Virus record (IMG/VR): IMGVR_UViG_3300043399_000632
Coordinates: 1 to 57,766 of that record
Source: a virus
Length of the DNA: 57,766 bases
Direction: 5' to 3' (one strand)
The notes beneath the pieces are model-generated. The model made no database searches. It saw only the letters and a program-made list of their open reading frames with translations, and was not told where the DNA came from. The position numbers and the translations under genes were made by a program. Positions 48,901 to 57,766 of the stretch are shown in pieces; the first letter of the stretch is position 1, and each line of letters begins with the position of its first letter.

Positions 48901-51900
48901 TTAACCTGCGCCTGTCTCAATAGCTAAGATGAACGGTGTCAAGTTAGCAAATAACGATCTTGTAAATGTTCTACCGCTTAGAACACCAGTTGCTTGACTA
49001 ATTACTAGACCCGGACCTATTCTAAAGTCACCGTTTTGATCTGTACTTGTAAAGAATACTTTACCGCTGTCGAGTTGAACGACTTCCTGACCTTGTTTAG
49101 GATCAGCCACCCCTCGTTGAGGCAATGCTCCGTAATCGACACCAGCACCTACGTATTCAAACACGTAACCAGACGCACTCATGTAGCTACGTTGATAGAA
49201 GTTAACCGTTGCGCCATCTGGGAACAAGTCTGTTCTAGTCACGTTTTCACCTAACTGAATTATATGATGTGTCCCCAATCTGTTCCAGTAGCTCAGCCCT
49301 GCCATTACACAGTTATAGTTCCCGCCACTTTCTAGGTCGTAGATTAATCTTTCTAAAATAATTTTAACATCTCTACGGCACTTAGATTCGTCATACACAA
49401 CATCAGGAGTAAAGCCAATAACAGTATTCACATACGCAGTTATTTCATCTGTCATAAACTTGATATTATCTCTGATTAGACTTATAGCATCACCCGCTCC
49501 TAGTGGAACAGTACCTTCTTGTTTTCTAAGACTCTGCGGCACTACTGATTCCGCACTTGATAAATTAGCAGCGTTAACAATACCAATTAGATCTGTAAAT
49601 CTGCTGATAATAAACTGTTCGGCTAGACCCCCGGTTGCCACTAAGGGTTTAAATATCTGATCAGTAGTGTTTCCAGATGTAACTGTTACTGATTCATTCT
49701 TGATAACTTTTACTACAACACTTTGTAACCTCTGTAAAGATGCCACATGAGCAGCACGCTGGTCAGTGTCTAAGCCAGTTGCTTCCACAGATAGTATGTT
49801 CACCCCTGCTGGGATTACTTCGCCCTTTCTGTTATACTTGGGGTTTTCACCAACTTCACTACTTAAAACAGTGTAATATGCGTTACCGCAGAAATATAGA
49901 TCAAAGTATTCAGTATTAGCAGGATCGCCTCCGCCGTTTGTTAGAGCTTTGTTTAGTGTAATCGACTGATATCCCAAATCTGTTACTACTGTCCCAGTAT
50001 CTGCGTATCTTACTAAGTAATTCGGGTTAACAGGAGCGTCTCCTATATCAACTACATTGCCTAACGCATCTACTGGATCGCCGTCTGCGTTGTGCAAGTA
50101 AGGGAAATTATCGTATTCAAGCCCAAACTGATCTCTAATATAAACTGCGTTTCCAATCGCAATACCAGTGGTATCAATCCCAGTTAAAGTAATAGTACCA
50201 GCAACTAAAGTAGATGTTGTTGGAGCAGCATTTAAGAAACCAGGGAACCCTTGTTCGTTTAGTTGTGGAACTTTCTCACCTGTGTAGTCTACAACTGTTT
50301 CTGGAGCCACTACTTCCATCACTAGAGAAATATGTGGTCTATCTTCTAAATCAGGTAAAAACACACGGACTCGCGCGTCATTTGGCCAGAATCCAGTAGG
50401 ATAGTACTGGTCAAAGTATTCACTTTCCGGGAAGCTTGTCGCAATTGCTGGATCTGGACTTTCGGGATATGATTTATAAACTGGATTATAAATGTGTCCG
50501 GTAAATTGGCGACGGCCATAGCCCTTTGCTAATAGACAGATATCACCAAAGTTAGCGTTACTGTTAACAATAGATGCGATTCCGCCGCTTTCAACTTGAA
50601 CACCCACTGAACAGAAGATAGTAAACACCGAGACTAACTGTGCGTATCCGTCATTTTTAATATGGACTCCGCGTCCACCTTGGTTAACTTGAGTAAATGC
50701 GTCATAAACGAAGGATTGAATCGGGCTTCGACTACTAATAACTGCTCCATCAACTAGACTCCCGCCCATGGACCCGATCGGATCCACTTTTCGCAAGTTC
50801 CAAGTACTGGTTGACCCGGTCAGTTCGTAGCTTAACTCGTCGACTTTAGCATCTCTATATGGGTAAACTAACGTATCCCCAAAATACAAAGTTGCGTTTA
50901 TGCCAAATCCAACTGTAGCCTTGCTTAGTCCTACTCTAAAAACATTACCATCAAACAGATCGTTAACTAAATCTATAGTATTATCGATTATAGTAGCCTT
51001 TGCGCCCACTAGCGAATCTGCTGAATTCTTAAGATCGACGTTAGATTCAGTCCATGTTACGCTTGGCAACACTAGCGCAGCTAAACCTGTTAAACTATTT
51101 GCCGTCAGCACACTAGTAATTACAGTTACCAAACTGTTAAGAGTAGTTGCTTCAGTCGCTGTTGCGTTATTACCAGACGTATCTTGAGTCAAATAGTTTC
51201 GCTGCGTAGGTGTTACGACAATTCCACGTATCACATTTTGAGCCACAGAAGACATGTGTTGGAAAGCCGCCACTGATTGAGCAGTCTCCCCTGCAATAGT
51301 CGATACACCGTCTTTGGTAAAATATGCTTGGGCGCACTGCCTTATGGCGCTATTTCCGCCATAAAGTATATCATAGCACAGCGCATCAACAATATACCCA
51401 GTGTCCCTAGAACATAGCTGTCTATCATATGTGAAGTTTGCAAAGGGCGAAACGTTATTTTCAATTTGCTCTTCGATCCATGACACAACTTCTAATTTAA
51501 TAAATTCTTTATTAGTTATTAGCTTGTCTTTTGCGGCCACACGAGATGACACTGACGGTGGGTTTGAAAATACCAAACTAGCTGGATCGTTTCCGTCTAA
51601 TATGTTTAATATGCTGTCATAGGAACGGTTGCCCCTTTCTAGAGCAGTACTACTTCCAGACAAATAAGTCTGCGATTGTGTCTTAATGTACTCAATAGCA
51701 GCTTTAGTTTGTGTTAGCTCGGTATTAATAACTGCGAGGGACGATGCGATGCCTCGACGGTAAGCATTTCCAGATGTGATGCCGTTATAGTTGGTGCCAA
51801 ATAACACATCGTAGTACGCACCATCAATAATATAACCGGAATCTCGTCTGCACAGAGTCTCATCATACGACGCATTAGAAACTGAGGTTACTACTGGCGA

Positions 51901-54900
51901 ACTCTTAACGTCATCCGGTGATAGACCAATGTTAGCAAACAGTCCACTACCACCGTATACCGGTGGCGCTGCTGTAGGGCCTCGTTCAATAATATCAGTA
52001 ATTATTTTAAAACAACGAGCCACGTTTTGCTGAGGCATATAATCCCCACCGTATTGGAAGAACGGATTAATAACTTGTGGCGTCTTAGTTTGCGGTTGTA
52101 CAGCAACTGGTTTGTTTGCTATAACTTGTAAGGCTAGGTCTTTAGCATAGTTTAGTGCTACAGTGGTTGTGCTCACTTGACCAGCAACATGATTATAGCC
52201 ACTTGTCCAATATGATAAACCTGCTTCGATACTTTTTGCATTACCTAACAAAACAACGTCTTGTGATACTGCATCAATAATTAGTCCAACATCTCTATAA
52301 CATTTCTCCTCATTATAACGGAATGAAGTGTTATTATAATTCCAATTTACGTAGTTGATGACTTCATCAGCGATGAACTCTTTGTTCGCAATTAACAAAT
52401 CAAATCCATAAAGCACACTAGTGAGAGTGCTAGCAGTCATTGCGATGTTTGATGGAGCGGCAGCAACACTAGTGCCACTGCTAATGATCGAAGTAATTGT
52501 CGAAATCGCAGTTCTAACCTTGGTAACTTCCGCTGACGTAGCAGAATCTTCAGTAAACACTTGCTTGGCTAGTGTACCTGTTGTGACAGTAATTGGTTGA
52601 TTTAATAAAATACCCCCAACTACATCATAGATTCTATTAAATGCAGCAACCGTTTGAGTAGACTGCCCGTGAATTGCGCTCGTGCTCGTAGTAAATTGAT
52701 AGTATGAGAAACCAGCTTGTATGGATTGTCTGTTTCCGCCGTGAACTAAATCAAATCCGATAGCATCAACAATTAATCCCACATCCCTTGCGCAGGTCGA
52801 TGTATTATATGTAAAATCCGGATGAGTGGCGTTTACATACGCAACGACTTCTGCCCCCATATAGGTTTTATTTGCTTGTAAGATGTCGAAAGCATTCAAT
52901 ACGTTGTCAAATGTCGAGGCAGCACCGTTAGTAATGATTCTGTCAGTCCACCCGGTAGTATTTCCACTTACGATCTCTGTAACTGTATCAAATAATGGGT
53001 ACAACTGCTCTGCTGTTGCTAAATCAGAGGGTTCTAAGCTCACATTTTGAGGAACAGCACTTTGATAGCGAGGGATCAAGTCGTCTTCGTATCTAATATT
53101 TCTAATGACTTTGCCGGACAACTCCTTCAAATATCGCATTGCATCTAATGTAGGTTGCAATTGCGCTTCAATATCGCCGGTATAGTTTCCTTGATTCCAA
53201 TATTGTATGCCGGCAAATGTACTTTGACTCATTCCCGGAGTGGGATATAACAAATCAAATGCTACAGAATCCACAATTAATTCTGTATCTCGACGGCATT
53301 TTATCTCGCTGTACGGGAATTCTTTAACTAAGTTGTTGATGTAGTTAACAGTGTCTTCTTGAATGAATGTTCGGTTAGCCTCTAACAGTGTTTCTGCAGA
53401 TACGTAAGCAGCATCCGGACCTGAACTAATAGTTAGTTCAGGTATAACATCTGGACCGTCAGCAATAATTCGAGTCACAACTTCAAATAGCTTGCTAATA
53501 GATTCGCTAGCGATTTCACCACCAGTAATAGAACTATTAACTACTTGTGAATACTTGGCAGTAGTAACAGGACCAATTGCGTAAACGTCAGGGCAAGTTT
53601 GATTTACTATGACTTTTTGGCAAAGATTGCTTAGATAATCGATAGCTGCAATAGTCTGAGCTTCCTGACCAGAAATTCTACTGATAACTCCATCGTAATA
53701 TGCTAGCCCGCTTTCGACGGCCTTTTGATTTCCGCCGAAACTAGCATCATAGGAAATGTTTTCTACTAAAATGCCAACATCTCTTGCGCACTTTTCCCTA
53801 GAATATGTAAAATTGTTAGAAGTAGCATCTATAAAAGCAATAACCTCTGCCGTGATAAAATCCGTATTGGCTGCCAGCATGACAAAGGCATTTTCTGCTT
53901 CTTCAGATGCTGACTTTTCCAAATTCATAGACGTTTTCTTTTTAGCAAAAGACGGTCCTTTTCTTATGATAGTTGTTATATAGTCGATTTTATCTTGTAA
54001 AAACTCAACTTCGTAATCACCGGCAACCTCCTGACCTGATATAACTTGACTTACATACGATGGAGAGTTTTGATCCTGGTATATGGTTGGGACGGCAGTA
54101 CCTTTAATAATACTTGGAAGAATATTCTTTAGATAATAATACGCAGCCGACACCTGTGGGATTTCATTCGGAACTTGCGTACTGTCAGAATTATAGCTGT
54201 AATAGTATATCCCAGACTTTATAGACTGTTTATTTCCGCCATTTAGCAAGTCAAACGCAATACTGTCAATCATATACCCAACATCACGCTTGCAAGTTGC
54301 TACGTTATAAGAGTAGTCTGGATAGTTAGACGATATCCATGAGATAACAGAATTTATGAGCGATGATCTGTTTGTTAAAATAGTTTGATATGCACTTACT
54401 ACGTCTGAATCTGTTGATGGTAATCCCCCGCCGACAATAGAATCAGTTATACCGTCTAAGTAACTCGATGATCCTAGAATGTTTTCTATTAGAGTGAACA
54501 ATGTAGTCACTGTGCTAACTGGACCTGAATTTCCAGCGATCAAGGCTAGAACTGCAGTTTTCAAATGCCCAACTGCTGCGGTCGTTACACCCAATTCCCC
54601 AGGGGTGGAGATATTACCTTGACTCCAGTATTGTAAGCCTGCGAACGTGGAATCACTATCACTGTTATACAGCAAATCAGTTGAAATCGAGTTTATAATT
54701 AGACCTAAATCTCTAGAGCATGCGGTTTTGTCATACGTGAACGAACCGCTGTTGAATGTTTTATCAACATAACCCACCACTTGTTCTTTGAGGAAATCTT
54801 TGTTTGCTAGCATCAGTGTTCTAGCATCAAAGAACCCCTTATTCTGCTTACCAGCGTTTACACTCATACCTCTGGCTATTGTTCCAGTAGTGACGGTTAC

Positions 54901-56295
54901 AATAATTGAAGAAGTATTTGCGTTCCAAGAACCCGTAGCAGTTGCTTTAGGAATTTGAACTGTTTGATTTGGAACAAATAGTGTTCCGTCTTTTAACCAA
55001 GGACCGCTTTGATTGGTACAGTTTTGTACATACGGCGACTGGAACAAGTCAATCCTTTCGTCACCAGTTAGTGGTGGGAACGCAGTTGCGTATGCTCCTC
55101 TATTAAATCCCTCTTCATAAGGACCGTCTAGCAAACCTGAGCGCCCATTTAAGAACGTCATATAGTTAAGATAGCATCCGCTGTTCATGTGGAACAAGTC
55201 TTGCGTCTTGTTAATTGGCTCTAAGAAGGTTGTTCTAATATCAGAACCCCTAACCGATGTGTACGGCTTCATCGGTAATGGGTTATCTTCGTAATAGTGG
55301 CCTGCGCTAACAAGAATCTGAGTGCCTACCTGGTAATAGGGACTCTGCATGGCCCCGCCAACTGTTCGGCAAGCTCGGCTTGGATCAAGAGCTCTTCCGT
55401 CATTTGTATCGTTACCATCCATTGTAACATACAGCGTGTTTCTAACAACGGGAGCAGTACCTATGGGTTTATCGCCCCTGACTCGAATATTACCAATGAC
55501 TTCAGTTAAACCCAAATCCTGACCAGATTCTGGTTCCGGAGCAATTTGGATCTTACTTTGAATTGAGGACAACACTTTAGTAACAATGTCGTCTACGTGC
55601 AACTCTCCCCCAATACCCACGCCGCCGGCAACTTGAAGAGCACCTGTGGTGGTCGACGTTGAGGATGCGGTTGAAACTACTTTACCATTTTCAATAGTAA
55701 GAAGGCCGCGAGCTGGATTATATCTTAATCCACCTTGTATACCAACGTTGTCCCCATAAAACGTAGCAGCGTCCGATAAATCACCAGATAATCTATCAAC
55801 GAACACTGGGAAATAACTGGCATCGTCGTTGTTAGGGATAACCGTCAGGTTTGTAGAAGTAATAGCTTCAGAAATTCTACCGTAAATAAATCCACCGACG
55901 TTTAGGTCTTTTTGTATACCCAAACCGCCAGGTATATAAACTGCTCCGGCCTGTCGTTGTGCGTTTGCTGCTTCAATCGATCCCAAGATCGATTGACCAT
56001 ATACGTTTTCTGGATTGTAGGGGATTCCTGCTGGATTTTGAACGTTTGCGGTTTGATCAAACTTTATCGCAACATTAGTAAGTGTTGTGATTCCATCATT
56101 GCTGTTTACGTTTACAATCTGCTTCCCGCCGACAATTGAATTCCCGGCAATCAGAGAGTCTTGGGTCACAACCAATGACCCGCTGACTACTGTACTATCC
56201 GCATCTAATAAAATATCACCGTTCGGAGAAGAAATTTGAGTAGACCCAGTAGGTGTTACCTTTCGTGTACCAGAAACTCTTATTCTTGTTGCCAT
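48901..56295 (-). CDS. Giant repeat-containing virion fibre/baseplate protein
   Basis: A 2,464-residue protein, the longest gene of the window. Residues 1-260 are fibre-like with two G-G-x-G-I-x-x-x-L/H-V elements. Residues about 285-385 resemble a beta-helix (TMDGNDTNDGRALDPSRACR, ILVSAGHYYEDNPLPM). From about 525 to 2310 there are nine copies of a segment with C-x-RD-x-x-x-I-x-D/E-x-x-x-x-D followed by a G-rich turn and xGxxYW/YY, spaced 110-310 residues apart. The end, DFRIGPGLVISQATG, is typical of large marine T4-like fibre proteins. A late promoter and AAAGGAA precede it. Confidence 0.75.
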   Translation of the reverse strand: MATRIRVSGTRKVTPTGSTQISSPNGDILLDADSTVVSGSLVVTQDSLIAGNSIVGGKQIVNVNSNDGITTLTNVAIKFDQTANVQNPAGIPYNPENVYGQSILGSIEAANAQRQAGAVYIPGGLGIQKDLNVGGFIYGRISEAITSTNLTVIPNNDDASYFPVFVDRLSGDLSDAATFYGDNVGIQGGLRYNPARGLLTIENGKVVSTASSTSTTTGALQVAGGVGIGGELHVDDIVTKVLSSIQSKIQIAPEPESGQDLGLTEVIGNIRVRGDKPIGTAPVVRNTLYVTMDGNDTNDGRALDPSRACRTVGGAMQSPYYQVGTQILVSAGHYYEDNPLPMKPYTSVRGSDIRTTFLEPINKTQDLFHMNSGCYLNYMTFLNGRSGLLDGPYEEGFNRGAYATAFPPLTGDERIDLFQSPYVQNCTNQSGPWLKDGTLFVPNQTVQIPKATATGSWNANTSSIIVTVTTGTIARGMSVNAGKQNKGFFDARTLMLANKDFLKEQVVGYVDKTFNSGSFTYDKTACSRDLGLIINSISTDLLYNSDSDSTFAGLQYWSQGNISTPGELGVTTAAVGHLKTAVLALIAGNSGPVSTVTTLFTLIENILGSSSYLDGITDSIVGGGLPSTDSDVVSAYQTILTNRSSLINSVISWISSNYPDYSYNVATCKRDVGYMIDSIAFDLLNGGNKQSIKSGIYYYSYNSDSTQVPNEIPQVSAAYYYLKNILPSIIKGTAVPTIYQDQNSPSYVSQVISGQEVAGDYEVEFLQDKIDYITTIIRKGPSFAKKKTSMNLEKSASEEAENAFVMLAANTDFITAEVIAFIDATSNNFTYSREKCARDVGILVENISYDASFGGNQKAVESGLAYYDGVISRISGQEAQTIAAIDYLSNLCQKVIVNQTCPDVYAIGPVTTAKYSQVVNSSITGGEIASESISKLFEVVTRIIADGPDVIPELTISSGPDAAYVSAETLLEANRTFIQEDTVNYINNLVKEFPYSEIKCRRDTELIVDSVAFDLLYPTPGMSQSTFAGIQYWNQGNYTGDIEAQLQPTLDAMRYLKELSGKVIRNIRYEDDLIPRYQSAVPQNVSLEPSDLATAEQLYPLFDTVTEIVSGNTTGWTDRIITNGAASTFDNVLNAFDILQANKTYMGAEVVAYVNATHPDFTYNTSTCARDVGLIVDAIGFDLVHGGNRQSIQAGFSYYQFTTSTSAIHGQSTQTVAAFNRIYDVVGGILLNQPITVTTGTLAKQVFTEDSATSAEVTKVRTAISTITSIISSGTSVAAAPSNIAMTASTLTSVLYGFDLLIANKEFIADEVINYVNWNYNNTSFRYNEEKCYRDVGLIIDAVSQDVVLLGNAKSIEAGLSYWTSGYNHVAGQVSTTTVALNYAKDLALQVIANKPVAVQPQTKTPQVINPFFQYGGDYMPQQNVARCFKIITDIIERGPTAAPPVYGGSGLFANIGLSPDDVKSSPVVTSVSNASYDETLCRRDSGYIIDGAYYDVLFGTNYNGITSGNAYRRGIASSLAVINTELTQTKAAIEYIKTQSQTYLSGSSTALERGNRSYDSILNILDGNDPASLVFSNPPSVSSRVAAKDKLITNKEFIKLEVVSWIEEQIENNVSPFANFTYDRQLCSRDTGYIVDALCYDILYGGNSAIRQCAQAYFTKDGVSTIAGETAQSVAAFQHMSSVAQNVIRGIVVTPTQRNYLTQDTSGNNATATEATTLNSLVTVITSVLTANSLTGLAALVLPSVTWTESNVDLKNSADSLVGAKATIIDNTIDLVNDLFDGNVFRVGLSKATVGFGINATLYFGDTLVYPYRDAKVDELSYELTGSTSTWNLRKVDPIGSMGGSLVDGAVISSRSPIQSFVYDAFTQVNQGGRGVHIKNDGYAQLVSVFTIFCSVGVQVESGGIASIVNSNANFGDICLLAKGYGRRQFTGHIYNPVYKSYPESPDPAIATSFPESEYFDQYYPTGFWPNDARVRVFLPDLEDRPHISLVMEVVAPETVVDYTGEKVPQLNEQGFPGFLNAAPTTSTLVAGTITLTGIDTTGIAIGNAVYIRDQFGLEYDNFPYLHNADGDPVDALGNVVDIGDAPVNPNYLVRYADTGTVVTDLGYQSITLNKALTNGGGDPANTEYFDLYFCGNAYYTVLSSEVGENPKYNRKGEVIPAGVNILSVEATGLDTDQRAAHVASLQRLQSVVVKVIKNESVTVTSGNTTDQIFKPLVATGGLAEQFIISRFTDLIGIVNAANLSSAESVVPQSLRKQEGTVPLGAGDAISLIRDNIKFMTDEITAYVNTVIGFTPDVVYDESKCRRDVKIILERLIYDLESGGNYNCVMAGLSYWNRLGTHHIIQLGENVTRTDLFPDGATVNFYQRSYMSASGYVFEYVGAGVDYGALPQRGVADPKQGQEVVQLDSGKVFFTSTDQNGDFRIGPGLVISQATGVLSGRTFTRSLFANLTPFILAIETGAG
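49340..54740 (-). repeat. Nine intragenic repeats in the giant protein
   Basis: Each copy encodes C-x-RD, a helix, a D-x-x-x-G-G-N-like turn and a Y-W/Y-Y. DNA identity is modest, so these are protein-level domain duplications rather than recent DNA repeats. Confidence 0.75.
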
Positions 56296-56312
56296 CTTCT
56301 ATTCCTTTAGAG

Positions 56313-56320
56313 TATTTATT
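56313..56320 (-). promoter_or_regulatory. T4-late-type promoter AATAAATA of the giant protein
   Basis: AATAAATA ends 17 bases before the ATG, leaving a short leader that carries AAAGGAAT. It overlaps the stop-proximal gap of the upstream gene. Confidence 0.65.
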
Positions 56321-56323
56321 GTT

Positions 56324-56851
56324 TTAATAAATTCGCAGTTCTGCAGAGTCTATTTTTGCCGTAGTTTTATGAGGCCACTGTGGGTGAGACTTAAACCTCA
56401 GTAGAACTCCGAATGTGCCATTTTGTACATCTGAAGCTGTTAGAGGCTGTGTTGACCAAACTGGTAATTCACCACCGTATATTTTAATCTGATCTAGATT
56501 TCTATCTGCAACATTTTCACCAATAGCTGCGCCGTTTAGTACAAGCTGAACAGTGTCGTCGGTTATTCTACCACCTCGATCGCAAATTAACTGTAGTTCA
56601 ATTCCAGTAATTACCTCAGGTACATCAACAAAGTTGTAACCAGTAAGCTGCAAATAATAGGTTTTGTTTGTGATATCTGGTTTGGGGCTTCTTGCGATGT
56701 GTACTAGCGGATTAACTGTTTTTGTGTAAAATTGATTTTTTCTAGAAATCCCAGAAAAGTTGTCAGATTCATCCCAAGACACATGTATCTGTTCTGCTTG
56801 GGGATCTGCATACTGGATCACAGTTGTTGGAGTTGTCCATGAAGTTGCCAT
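56324..56851 (-). CDS. Virion structural protein, beta-rich
   Basis: A 175-residue protein: YLQLTGYNFVDVPEVITGIELQL and FGVLLRFKSHP give a jelly-roll-type strand pattern seen in collar or fibre decoration proteins. No catalytic motif. It is a monocistronic late gene with its own octamer 5 bases before the ATG and no visible ribosome site, lying between two structural genes. Capsid or fibre decoration is possible; family not named. Confidence 0.6.
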   Translation of the reverse strand: MATSWTTPTTVIQYADPQAEQIHVSWDESDNFSGISRKNQFYTKTVNPLVHIARSPKPDITNKTYYLQLTGYNFVDVPEVITGIELQLICDRGGRITDDTVQLVLNGAAIGENVADRNLDQIKIYGGELPVWSTQPLTASDVQNGTFGVLLRFKSHPQWPHKTTAKIDSAELRIY

Positions 56852-56856
56852 AAGTG

Positions 56857-56864
56857 TATTTACC
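56857..56864 (-). promoter_or_regulatory. T4-late-type octamer GGTAAATA
   Basis: GGTAAATA ends 5 bases before the ATG of the 175-residue gene, giving a predicted leaderless transcript. Confidence 0.55.
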
Positions 56865-56892
56865 TATTCGTATCAGGTAAGAAGTCATTAAA

Positions 56893-56914
56893 AAAGGGAC
56901 TTGGTAGTCCCTTT
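56893..56914 (-). terminator. Rho-independent terminator after the 230-residue gene
   Basis: Hairpin AAAGGGAC / GTCCCTTT with a 6-base loop. On the minus strand six T follow. It lies 17 bases beyond the stop of the gene at 56931-57623. Confidence 0.88.
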
Positions 56915-56930
56915 AGTAGAGCGGTGCTAA

Positions 56931-57623
56931 TTAGGCATTAGAAACACTAACAGTGCCAGTAGTAGCAGCTGCCATACTCCAACGAGTAACGGCACCGGTC
57001 GCATACTCGTAGCTGCCAACCATTGCTTTTCTGGTTAGATATGCCTTGCGGCTAGTTAGTTTAGTAACATAGTAACTACTACCATTCACATCAGTGGCCA
57101 GGATGTTCATTTCACCTTCAGCAGCAGGAGCAGCGGCAACTAAGCTACATGTGCCAACTCCGTCAGCATTCTGAACTAGATAGCGGGCAGTGCCTTCCTG
57201 CTTCATGATATCAGCAGATTTGGCAGCGAGACCGCCTGTGACCCAAGCACTTACACTAATACCCTCCTGACGAGTTGTGGTTAGTGCGATAGTGAAGGTT
57301 GCGGTAGTGCCAGTTGTTCCACCGTTAACGGTGGCGGTTGGAGTAGAAGTGTATCCGCTACCCGCTTTTAACAGTGTAACAGTAGCGATGTTACCACTTG
57401 CGTTAGTTGTTACACGACCAGTTGCGCGACCACTTGTGCCACCAATTTGCGGCGCACTAAATGTCAAGTTCAGCGTAGTACTAGTAGTATACAACGTACC
57501 AGAGTTCAGTACTGTGATACTAGCAACACCTTCACCACCAACACCAGTTGGTCCACCGGTGGCTTGATCTTGATACGGATCGTTTAAGTTAGCGAAAAAC
57601 GATTTTTTAATCGGACGTCCCAT
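56931..57623 (-). CDS. Virion structural protein with Gly/Thr repeat domains
   Basis: A 230-residue protein beginning MGRPIKKSFFANLNDPYQD. Residues about 33-112 have two strand-turn units ending in GSGYTSTPTATVNGG and LNSGTLYTTST, the repeat type of phage tail and decoration proteins. The C-terminal half (SADIMKQEGTARYLVQNADG) is a compact mixed domain. A perfect TATAAATA lies upstream with a strong GAGGAG ribosome site and a structured leader of about 70 bases, so very high late expression is expected. A major virion decoration protein is likely. Confidence 0.65.
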   Translation of the reverse strand: MGRPIKKSFFANLNDPYQDQATGGPTGVGGEGVASITVLNSGTLYTTSTTLNLTFSAPQIGGTSGRATGRVTTNASGNIATVTLLKAGSGYTSTPTATVNGGTTGTTATFTIALTTTRQEGISVSAWVTGGLAAKSADIMKQEGTARYLVQNADGVGTCSLVAAAPAAEGEMNILATDVNGSSYYVTKLTSRKAYLTRKAMVGSYEYATGAVTRWSMAAATTGTVSVSNA

Positions 57624-57699
57624 TTTGTTTCTCCTCAGTTAAGACAGTTCTATTGCCTACGCGGTGGGTGCCGCATAAACCCCTTGCGGGCGAACAATA
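57624..57699 (-). promoter_or_regulatory. Structured leader of the 230-residue structural gene
   Basis: About 76 bases between late promoter and ATG, with a GAGGAG ribosome site near the start codon and a small GC-rich hairpin (GCGG/CCGC, 57661-57674) in the middle. It is the longest late leader in the window. Confidence 0.5.
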
Positions 57700-57707
57700 T
57701 ATTTATA
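57700..57707 (-). promoter_or_regulatory. T4-late promoter TATAAATA (right edge)
   Basis: Exact TATAAATA about 76 bases before the ATG of the 230-residue gene. Beyond it, 57708-57766 holds no full gene. A short open minus-strand frame ending in TAG there could be the tail of a gene outside the window, but this is not provable. Confidence 0.8.
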
Positions 57708-57766
57708 GGAGATTATCATCTTTAAACTATTTCAACATAAAAACCCTATTTCCACAATCCCAATAC

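Noticed and set aside
57708-57766. Real gene tail at the right edge
   Set aside because: A 12-codon open frame ending in TAG is too short to support a gene without the neighbouring sequence.

Overview
This window looks like part of the genome of a large T4-like (myovirus) tailed phage, probably aquatic and infecting a Gram-negative bacterium. The evidence is a set of T4 core proteins: single-strand-binding gp32, UvsX, UvsY, UvsW, large terminase gp17, small terminase gp16, gp4, sheath gp18, tube gp19, neck gp13/gp14-like proteins, gp15 and a dNMP kinase (gp1-like). Around these sit genes typical of marine T4-like phages: a 2,464-residue fibre-like protein, S74 and collagen-like fibre proteins, Nudix, carbamoyltransferase and glycosyltransferases. 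Portal, major capsid and DNA polymerase genes are not in the window. I saw no tRNA genes and no CRISPR array.

Layout, left to right; almost everything is on the minus strand. (1) 1-3108: an operon read leftward from a host-type promoter at 3126-3154, with a possible gp62-like clamp-loader subunit, a zinc-finger protein, small unknowns, and a sugar cassette (cupin, HldD-like epimerase, HldE-like cytidylyltransferase cut by the window edge). (2) 3162-10089: the recombination operon gp32 - unknown - GIY-YIG endonuclease - UvsX - acidic protein - UvsY - HARP-like protein - UvsW - unknown, read from a combined early/late promoter upstream of gp32. (3) 10256-23144: late virion-assembly genes, including a fractured terminase gene, then gp16, gp4, a tube cap/initiator, gp19 and gp18. 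(4) 23245-28090: an HNH-like ORF, dNMP kinase, gp13, and a plus-strand island of gp14, gp15 and Nudix. (5) 28087-40417: a glycan-modification region of about 12 kb in two operons, each with a strong sigma70-type promoter. It holds GT2, GT9-like and TPR glycosyltransferases, methyltransferases, an APS-kinase-like P-loop protein, two sulfotransferases, a carbamoyltransferase, a 2OG-Fe(II)-type oxygenase and a CxxCxxCC protein. (6) 40468-57623: virion fibre and adhesin genes, including three paralogous seven-repeat RCC1-type beta-propellers, a collagen-like S74 spike and the giant repeat protein.

The most notable system is the terminase locus (12237-15270). The ATPase half ends in a 29-residue intein N-fragment. 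A freestanding endonuclease ORF follows. The nuclease half then begins with a 114-residue intein C-fragment. The two halves should be joined by protein trans-splicing. This is the 'fractured gene' arrangement, with an atypically short intein N-fragment like that of the AceL-TerL intein.

Regulation can be read from the sequence. Five promoters match TTGACA/TATAAT, all with a 17-base spacer, and many genes carry T4-late-type TATAAATA octamers. In six genes the octamer ends only 5-7 bases before the start codon, which predicts leaderless late mRNAs. Rho-independent terminators separate the transcription units; one lies inside the coding end of a convergent gene.
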